A DNA stretch of 51,943 nucleotides, taken from the NCBI GenBank assembly GCA_016291185.1, contig JAEFAI010000018.1, positions 1 through 51,943 of the forward strand, in the 5' to 3' direction. Every line of letters starts with the position of its first letter. The stretch's first letter is position 1. Origin of the DNA: Bacteroidales bacterium. Lineage in GTDB: Bacteria > Bacteroidota > Bacteroidia > Bacteroidales > UBA932. A program made the position numbers and the translations under genes. Below are positions 46,128 to 51,943 of this stretch, in pieces. The notes beneath the pieces are model-generated. The model searched no databases and had not been told where the DNA came from. It saw nothing but the letters and a program-made list of their open reading frames with translations.

Positions 46128-46955
46128 ATGACACTTGGAATTGATGTCGGAGGAACCAATCTGGTCGTGGGCCTGGTCCAGGACGGACAGATTGTCAAAC
46201 GGGTTTCCGGCCCGTGGTTCCCCCTTGAAGCCACCCTGCAGGAGACGATCGACACACTGTCGGAGCGGATCGCCGGAATCATCACCCCGGACACGGAGAA
46301 AATCGGCATCGGCGTCCCGTCCGTCGTGGACGTCAAGCGGGGTATCGTCTATGATACTGTCAACATTCCCTCCTGGAAGGAAGTCCCCCTGAAGGAACTC
46401 CTCGAGCAGCGTTTCAGCCTGCCCGTGGCCGTCAACAACGACGCCAACTGCTACGCGATGGGCGTGTACGAGGGCTATCCGGCCGACGCGAAGCCGGAGG
46501 TGCTCGTCGTCATCACCCTGGGCACGGGCGTCGGCATGGGCATCGTGGACCGCGGCCGCCTCTTCTGCGGCGCCAACTGCGGCGCCGGCGAGCTCGGCAG
46601 CCTGCCTTACCGCGGCGCCACGCTGGAAGCCTTCTGCAGCAAGCAGTTCTTCGCCGGCAGCGGCTGGGACAGCATGACCGCCTCCCAGGCCGCGCGCAAC
46701 GGCGACCCCCGCGCGACCGCCCTGTTCACGGAGCTGGGCAAGCGCCTGGGCGACCTGCTCTGCACCGTCATGTTCGCTTACGATCCGAGCCACATCGCTT
46801 TCGGCGGTGGCGTAGCCTATAACTACCCGCTCTTCCGGCAGTCCATGGAGGCGCGCCTGAAGCGGGATTTCCCGTATAAGTCCAGCCTGGAAAAACTCAC
46901 CATCGACGTCTGCACCGGCGACGACATTCCGGTGATCGGCGCATCCTTAATCTGA
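46128..46955 (+). CDS. ROK family sugar kinase
   Basis: The 275-residue protein has the N-terminal phosphate-binding GIDVGGTNLVVGLV and ADAKPEVLVVITLGTGVGMGI with the catalytic region NNDANCYAMG. The zinc-binding CxCGxxGCxE motif of many ROK kinases is absent (the region reads CGAGELGSLPYRGATLEAF). Context suggests phosphorylation of GlcNAc, GlcN or glucose to the 6-phosphate. ATG 46128 abuts the ROK motif; the longer frame would run into the promoter. Its stop overlaps the next ATG (TGATG). Confidence 0.9.
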   Translation: MTLGIDVGGTNLVVGLVQDGQIVKRVSGPWFPLEATLQETIDTLSERIAGIITPDTEKIGIGVPSVVDVKRGIVYDTVNIPSWKEVPLKELLEQRFSLPVAVNNDANCYAMGVYEGYPADAKPEVLVVITLGTGVGMGIVDRGRLFCGANCGAGELGSLPYRGATLEAFCSKQFFAGSGWDSMTASQAARNGDPRATALFTELGKRLGDLLCTVMFAYDPSHIAFGGGVAYNYPLFRQSMEARLKRDFPYKSSLEKLTIDVCTGDDIPVIGASLI

Positions 46956-49900
46956 TGAACCCGCGTATGAAAAAGATCCTCTACCTTCTTCTGACAGTGA
47001 CGCTCTGCGCCTGCGGGCAGCAGGGCCGGATGGCCTCCGGGGACAGCCTGGTCCTGGACGGGGGCTGGCAGCTCTCGCGCGAAGGCGCGGCGGAGCGCTA
47101 TGCGGCCACGGTCCCTTCGACCGTGTGCGGCGTCCTCTCCGAGGCCGGCTATTTCGGCGAAGATCTCTTCGACGGCCGCAACTACGCCGCCGTGGACAAG
47201 GCGCCCTTCGACGATGTCTGGACCTACAGCACCGAGTTTGCGGCGAAGCCCGCCGCGGGCCAGTTCTTCGAGCTCGCGTTCGACGGCCTGAACTACTACG
47301 CCGACATCTTCCTGAACGGCACGCAGCTCGCCTCGTCCGACACCACCTTCGGCGTCTTCCGCCGCCGCGCCTACGAGGTCGGCTCGCTGCTCAAGGGCAG
47401 CAACCGCCTGGAAGTGAAGCTTCGTCGCGCGCAGAAAGGCGACCTGAACATCGGCTTCGTGGACTGGAATCCCCGTCCGTTCGACGAGAGCATGGGTATC
47501 GTCCGTCCGGTGACGCTCCGCGCGACCGGCGCCGTGTCCGTGGAGGATGTGTCCGTGGTGCCCGACCTGAATGTCGAGACGCTCGCGGAAGCGAATCTGG
47601 AACTGCGCGTGAAACTGCGCAACCATGCCGACCGCGCCGTTGAGGGTACGCTCGTGCTCGCGCTGGACGGCGTGGGTGAGGCCTCGGTCCCCGTCAGCCT
47701 GCCGGCCGCCGCGCAGCAGACGGTGGTCCTGACCCCGGAGCAGGTCGCGATGCTGCACCTGGAGAACCCCCGCGTGTGGTGGAGCTACGACCTCGGCACG
47801 CCGGAACTCTATCATCTGAGCGCCTGCGTGAAGCTGGGCGGCGCCGTGTCCGACCGCAAGGAGGTCGACTTCGGCGTGCGCAAGATCACCAGCTGCATGA
47901 CCGCTGAGAATTACCGCCAATTCAAACTGAACGGCCGCGACATCCTGATCAAGGGTGCCGGCTGGACCGACGACCTCTTCCTGCGCGACACCCCGGAGAG
48001 CATCCGGCAGCAGGTGGAGTATGTCATGGATATGAACTTGAACTGTATCCGCTTCGAGAACATCTGGGGCAAGGACGACACCGTCTACGACCTCTGCGAC
48101 CGGCTCGGCGTGCTCGCCCTCGTGGGCTGGAGCTGCCAGTGGGAGTGGGAAGACTACTGCGGCCTGCCCGAGGTCCACGGCTACGGCTGCATCAACACCC
48201 CGGAGACGGAGGACCTGGCCGTCGCCTATTTCCGCGACCAGGTGGTCCGCCTGCACAACCACGCCGCCCTGATCGGCTGGCTGACCGGCAGCGACCGCAT
48301 TCCGAATCCCCGGCTGGAGCAGCGCTACATGGAGATCTACAACGCCGAGGAGTACCGCCCCTACGTCTGCTCCGCCAAGAACCTGGAGAGCACCATCACC
48401 GGCTGGTCCGGCACCAAGATGGAGGGCCCGTACGAGTATGTCGGTCCGGACTACTGGTTCCGTGACAAGGAGGCCGGCGGCGCCTTCGGTTTCAACACCG
48501 AGACCGGCATCGGCGCCAACCTGCCGCAGGCGGAATCCCTGCGCCGCATGATTCCGGAAGAGGAGCTCTGGCCCCTGTCCGACAGCTGGAGCTACCATTG
48601 CACGGCCTCCGGCTCGGCGATGAATTCGCCGACCATGCTCAACACCATCGTGACGGCCCAGTATGGCGCCGCCACCGGTTTCGCGGACTTTGTCCGCAAG
48701 GCGCACGCCGTGGACTACGACGGCACGCGCGCCATGTTCGAAGCCTTCCGCGCCCGCCTGCCGAAGAGCACCGGCATCGTCCAGTGGATGCTAAACTCCG
48801 CCTGGCCGTCCCTTTACTGGCAGCTCTACGACTGGTACGGCGCCCCGACCGCCGGTTACTACGGCACCAAGAAGGCCTGCGAGCCCGTCCAGCTGATCTT
48901 CGACTACGCCGACCGCAAGGTCTACGCGGTCAGCGAGCGGCCGGAGGCGCAGGCGCTCAAGGCCACCTACCTCGTCTATGACGAGCACTCCCGCGTGCTG
49001 GGCGGCGACAGCCGTGAGATTACCCTCGGCTACCGCCAGAGCCTGCCGGTCTTCGACCTGCGCCGCTTCGACGGCAAGCCGCACTTTGTGGCGCTCACGC
49101 TCACGCAGCCGGACGGCACGCCCGTCGCGGACAACTTCTATTGCCTGCCCGCCAAGGACAATGAATACAACTGGTCCAAGACCAACTGGTACCTCACCCC
49201 GATCACGCGCCACGCCGACCTGCGCTTCGTCTTCGCGCAGGAGCCGGCCGATGTGCAGATGAGCGTGGCCGGCGGCGAGGGCACCTGGACCGTGACCCTG
49301 ACCAACAAGTCCGACGTCATCGCCTACATGAACATCGTGAAGGCGCTCGACGCCGCCGGCCAGCTGGTCGCCCCGGCCTTCTGGAGCGACAACTTCTTCC
49401 CGCTCCTGCCGGGCCAGACCAAGACGGTCACCTGCCGCACGGAGGCGCAGAACGTGCATTTTGTGCTGGACAGCGGCGCTTCCGCCACCCCGCTGACGGA
49501 AGAGGAAGACATCTCCCGCAACCGCTCCAAGTACGCGAACGACCAGTTCAGCGAGGACGACCAGTACACGGTCGCCGAGCCGTACGAGACCGTGACCGTG
49601 CAGCAGCCGAAGGGCAAGAAGATCAAGAACGTCATCTTCATGATCGGCGACGGCATGGGCGTCGAGCAGGTCAGCTGCGGCTGGGTGCTCAACGGCGGCC
49701 ACCTCAATATGGACAACATGCCCGTGTCCGGCTTCTCCCGCACCTATGCGACGGACCGCCTTGTCACGGACTCCTGCGCCGGCGGCTCCGCCCTGGCGAC
49801 GGGCGTCAAGACGCGCTACCACTACATGGGCGTGGATCCGGACGGCAACCCGGTCCCGTCCCTGCTGCATGACGCGCAGCGCAAGGGCATGAAGACCGGC

Positions 49901-50602
49901 GTCACCGTGACCTGCCGCATCAACGACGCCACCCCGCTCGACTTCGTGGGCCACTCGCTCGACCGCGACGAGGAGGAGATCAATGCCGCCCAGTACGTGG
50001 ACAGCGGCGTGGACTTCCTGTGCGGCGGCGGCATCCAGTTCTGGCAGAACCGCTCCGACGGTCGCGACCTGGTGCAGGAGATGGTGGACCGCGGCTACAC
50101 CTTCGTGGACACCCGCGAGGCCCTGAACAAGGTGGAGTCCGGCCGCGTGCTCGGCCTCTTCGCCCCGCTCGAGATGGAGCCTGCCCTGGACCGCGGACCG
50201 ATTCTCGAGGATAGCACCATGAAGGCCATCGAGCTGCTGGACAACAAGAAAGGCTTCTTCCTGATGGTGGAAGGTTCCAGCATCGACGACTGGTGCCACC
50301 GCAAGAAGGTCGGCTACATGGCCGAAGAGCTCTTCGACTTCGACCGCACGATCGGCAAGGTCCTGAAGTGGGCCGAGCAGGACGGGCAGACGCTCGTGAT
50401 CGTGACGGCGGACCACGCCACCGGCGGCCTCACGCTGATCGACGGCAGCCTCGAAAACCGCACCGTGAAAGTGCATTTCTCTACCAAAGGACACAATGGC
50501 ATCCTCGTTCCCGTTTTCGCCTATGGCCCGCATGCTGAGGCCTTTACAGGTGTTCACGAAAATAGTGAAATTGGTCAGATTGTCCGCGCACTTATGAAAT
50601 AA
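46955..50602 (+). CDS. GH2 exo-beta-glucosaminidase-like enzyme fused to an alkaline phosphatase
   Basis: This 1215-residue lipoprotein (LTVTLCAC signal) has a GH2 part (about 20-870) and an alkaline phosphatase part (about 885-1215). The GH2 part has a galactose-binding-like N-terminus (ATVPSTVCGVL, DDVWTYSTEF), a TIM barrel (GAGWTDDLF, NLNCIRFENIWG), candidate acid/base Asp447 in TGSD, and nucleophile Glu516 in FNTETG, 69 residues apart; exo-glucosaminidase CsxA has D469 and E541. The phosphatase part has MIGDGMG, nucleophile Ser940 in TDSCAGGSALATG, MVEGSSIDDWCHR, VTADHATGG and a final GHNGILVPVFAYG, so all key sites are present. There is no signal peptide or stop in the linker. It likely acts in the periplasm or at the surface on a glucosaminide bearing phosphate. 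ATG 46967 is an alternative start. Confidence 0.86.
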   Translation: MNPRMKKILYLLLTVTLCACGQQGRMASGDSLVLDGGWQLSREGAAERYAATVPSTVCGVLSEAGYFGEDLFDGRNYAAVDKAPFDDVWTYSTEFAAKPAAGQFFELAFDGLNYYADIFLNGTQLASSDTTFGVFRRRAYEVGSLLKGSNRLEVKLRRAQKGDLNIGFVDWNPRPFDESMGIVRPVTLRATGAVSVEDVSVVPDLNVETLAEANLELRVKLRNHADRAVEGTLVLALDGVGEASVPVSLPAAAQQTVVLTPEQVAMLHLENPRVWWSYDLGTPELYHLSACVKLGGAVSDRKEVDFGVRKITSCMTAENYRQFKLNGRDILIKGAGWTDDLFLRDTPESIRQQVEYVMDMNLNCIRFENIWGKDDTVYDLCDRLGVLALVGWSCQWEWEDYCGLPEVHGYGCINTPETEDLAVAYFRDQVVRLHNHAALIGWLTGSDRIPNPRLEQRYMEIYNAEEYRPYVCSAKNLESTITGWSGTKMEGPYEYVGPDYWFRDKEAGGAFGFNTETGIGANLPQAESLRRMIPEEELWPLSDSWSYHCTASGSAMNSPTMLNTIVTAQYGAATGFADFVRKAHAVDYDGTRAMFEAFRARLPKSTGIVQWMLNSAWPSLYWQLYDWYGAPTAGYYGTKKACEPVQLIFDYADRKVYAVSERPEAQALKATYLVYDEHSRVLGGDSREITLGYRQSLPVFDLRRFDGKPHFVALTLTQPDGTPVADNFYCLPAKDNEYNWSKTNWYLTPITRHADLRFVFAQEPADVQMSVAGGEGTWTVTLTNKSDVIAYMNIVKALDAAGQLVAPAFWSDNFFPLLPGQTKTVTCRTEAQNVHFVLDSGASATPLTEEEDISRNRSKYANDQFSEDDQYTVAEPYETVTVQQPKGKKIKNVIFMIGDGMGVEQVSCGWVLNGGHLNMDNMPVSGFSRTYATDRLVTDSCAGGSALATGVKTRYHYMGVDPDGNPVPSLLHDAQRKGMKTGVTVTCRINDATPLDFVGHSLDRDEEEINAAQYVDSGVDFLCGGGIQFWQNRSDGRDLVQEMVDRGYTFVDTREALNKVESGRVLGLFAPLEMEPALDRGPILEDSTMKAIELLDNKKGFFLMVEGSSIDDWCHRKKVGYMAEELFDFDRTIGKVLKWAEQDGQTLVIVTADHATGGLTLIDGSLENRTVKVHFSTKGHNGILVPVFAYGPHAEAFTGVHENSEIGQIVRALMK

Positions 50603-50612
50603 TCTGCTTCGT

Positions 50613-50676
50613 ACGCAAAATGCGTGTAGGAATACGCAAATTTGGCTTTATTATGGAGTCAAATTGGATATTTTTG
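50613..50676 (+). promoter_or_regulatory. Operator and promoter of the susC gene (site S3)
   Basis: Direct half-sites ACGCAAA (50613-50619) and ACGCAAA (50634-50640) are 21 bp apart. The -7 box TATTTTTG occupies 50669-50676, 28 bp after the second half-site. The 21-bp period and 28-bp gap are identical to sites S1 and S2. The leader to the susC ATG (50723) is about 40 nt. Confidence 0.8.
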
Positions 50677-50722
50677 CACCATAAACCACTAAAATTACTT
50701 TATTTTTAATTCAAATAACCTT

Positions 50723-51943
50723 ATGAAAGCCAACAAAATCTTTCTGTTCCTCCTGTCGGGATTGGCCGCATTGACTGTCAATGCCCAGAACCTGACGGTC
50801 AAGGGAACGATCACCGATGGCGCCAGCGGCGACCCCGTCCCGTTTGCGTCCGTCGTTGTCAAGGGTACGGGCGCCTGGTGCACCTCCGACGCGGACGGTA
50901 ACTTCTCCGTCGAAGCGCCTGCGACCGCCACGCTGTCTGTGGAAAGCCTCGGCTATGTCTCGGCGGAAGTCGCCGTGAACGGCAAGAGCTCCCTGAACAT
51001 CACGCTCTATCCCGATCTCGATCAGCTTTCCGAGGCGGTCGTCATCGGTTACGGTGTGCAGCAGAAGAAACTCATCACCGGTTCCACCGTGCAGGTGAAA
51101 GGTGGTGACCTGACGAAACTCAGCACAACCTCCGTCCTGGGCGCTCTCCAGAGCCAGAGCCCGGGCGTTACCATCACCCAGGCCTCCGGTCAGCCGGGCG
51201 AAGGCTACAAGGTCAACATCCGCGGTATGGGTACCATCGGCGATTCCGACCCGCTCTACGTCATCGACGGTGTGGCGGGCGGCAGCCTCAGCGCCCTCAA
51301 CCCCGCTGACATCGAGTCCATCGACGTGCTCAAGGATGCCGCATCGGCCGCCATCTACGGTGCCCGTGCTGCGAACGGCGTCGTGCTCGTGACCACCAAG
51401 CAGGGTAAGGAAGGCCGCGCCGTGGTGTCCTACGACGGCTACTACGGCTGGCAGTTCATCGCCAAGATGCCGAACCTCTGCAACGCGCAGGAGTACATGC
51501 AGGCCCTCGACCTGATGTACAAGAACGAAGGCATCGCCCTGACCGACTGGGCCAACGTCCTGCCTTCCTACCTGTACCAGCAGATCCAGAACGGCACCTG
51601 GAAGGGTACCAACTGGATGGAAGAGGCCTATAACAAGGGCGCCATGACGACGAATCACGCCATTAACGTGACCGGCGGCACGGCGGACCACAAGTACGCC
51701 ATCGGTCTGTCCTACACCGGACAGGACGGTATCATCGGCTACAACAAGATCACGCCGATGAACGCCAAGTTCCAGCGCTACACCTTCCGCGTCAATACCG
51801 ACAACGTCGTGATCAAGAACGACAAGCTCGACATCCTGCGCATCGGTCAGACGCTGAATTTCAACCACAGCACCAACAGCGGTATCGCGAACGACGTGGA
51901 CATCTACTGGAACTCCGTCCACAACATCCTGCGCACGACCCCG
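50723..51943 (+). CDS. susC: SusC-type TonB-dependent outer-membrane receptor (partial, C-terminus off the right edge)
   Basis: The open frame runs 407 codons to the window edge. It has a signal peptide (MKANKIFLFLLSGLAALTVNA), a carboxypeptidase-regulatory-like domain (about 26-100; GTITDGASGDPVPFASVVVKG), a TonB-box-like segment (LSEAVVIGYGVQQKK) and a plug domain (VLGALQSQSPGVTI, VNIRGMGTIGDSDPLYVIDG, DIESIDVLKDAASAAIYGARAANG). SusC barrels import oligosaccharides with a SusD partner, which is presumably just beyond the window. Its promoter S3 ties it to the amino-sugar regulon. Confidence 0.94.
   Translation, partial: MKANKIFLFLLSGLAALTVNAQNLTVKGTITDGASGDPVPFASVVVKGTGAWCTSDADGNFSVEAPATATLSVESLGYVSAEVAVNGKSSLNITLYPDLDQLSEAVVIGYGVQQKKLITGSTVQVKGGDLTKLSTTSVLGALQSQSPGVTITQASGQPGEGYKVNIRGMGTIGDSDPLYVIDGVAGGSLSALNPADIESIDVLKDAASAAIYGARAANGVVLVTTKQGKEGRAVVSYDGYYGWQFIAKMPNLCNAQEYMQALDLMYKNEGIALTDWANVLPSYLYQQIQNGTWKGTNWMEEAYNKGAMTTNHAINVTGGTADHKYAIGLSYTGQDGIIGYNKITPMNAKFQRYTFRVNTDNVVIKNDKLDILRIGQTLNFNHSTNSGIANDVDIYWNSVHNILRTTP

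Noticed and set aside
48791..50557. 588-codon reverse open frame opposite the GH2-phosphatase fusion
   Set aside because: The forward strand has intact catalytic motifs in both domains; the reverse frame is a codon-bias artefact.

Overview
This window looks like chromosomal DNA from a GC-rich member of the Bacteroidales, probably an uncultured gut lineage. Four things point there. Start sites are preceded by the Bacteroidetes -7 element TAnnTTTG. The right edge carries a SusC-type TonB-dependent receptor. There is a hybrid regulator with a LacI-like sensor and AraC-like DNA-binding domain. Protein families confined largely to Bacteroidetes are present (NagB-PIG-L fusion, DUF3109, DUF6150). 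No rRNA, CRISPR array, prophage or insertion sequence was seen.

Layout, left to right. 1-1.5 kb: lysine/diaminopimelate genes (dapD cut by the edge, dapA). 1.6-3.2 kb: a secreted GH43 glycosidase. 3.3-7.2 kb: an NlpC/P60-LysM hydrolase, aminopeptidase P, fabG and a ComF-type protein. 7.2-9.5 kb: hemW and a coiled-coil membrane protein. 9.5-16.8 kb: small membrane proteins, a DUF3109 protein, a degenerate M16 peptidase, a TPR protein, a U32 peptidase and dgkA. 16.8-18.7 kb: a HicAB toxin-antitoxin pair and a lipoprotein. 18.7-23.1 kb: an operon of PBP1A, ddl and prmC. 23.2-26.7 kb: topA, an Lrp/AsnC regulator and ispD. 26.7-32.3 kb: the cell-elongation operon mreB-mreC-mreD-PBP2-rodA, followed closely by a two-domain secreted esterase. 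33.8-34.1 kb: a tRNA-Leu(UAA) gene split by a group I intron. 34.1-38 kb: a DUF1593 lipoprotein, a PagL-like outer-membrane enzyme, a DUF6150 repeat protein and a DUF3108 protein. 38-51.9 kb: an amino-sugar utilisation locus.

The amino-sugar locus contains a NagB-PIG-L fusion, a canonical NagB, a histidine acid phosphatase fused to a beta-propeller, a XylR-type regulator, a GH20 hexosaminidase, a ROK sugar kinase, a 1215-residue fusion of a GH2 exo-glucosaminidase-like enzyme with an alkaline phosphatase, and a SusC receptor. Three of its promoters share one architecture: two direct half-sites (ACGCAAA type) exactly 21 bp apart, with the second ending exactly 28 bp before the -7 box. This is what an AraC-family activator site would look like, and the XylR-type gene inside the locus is the obvious candidate. 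Together these suggest import and breakdown of a glucosamine-containing, possibly phosphorylated, glycan into GlcN-6-P and then fructose-6-P.

The strongest unusual observations are: (1) the 216-nt group I intron at the U34/A35 position of tRNA-Leu(UAA), with all core helices traceable; (2) a family of palindromic elements with CTTGCCCC/GGGGCAAG ends inserted in frame in hemW, the U32 peptidase and prmC; (3) the shared operator/promoter geometry; (4) the GH2-alkaline phosphatase fusion.
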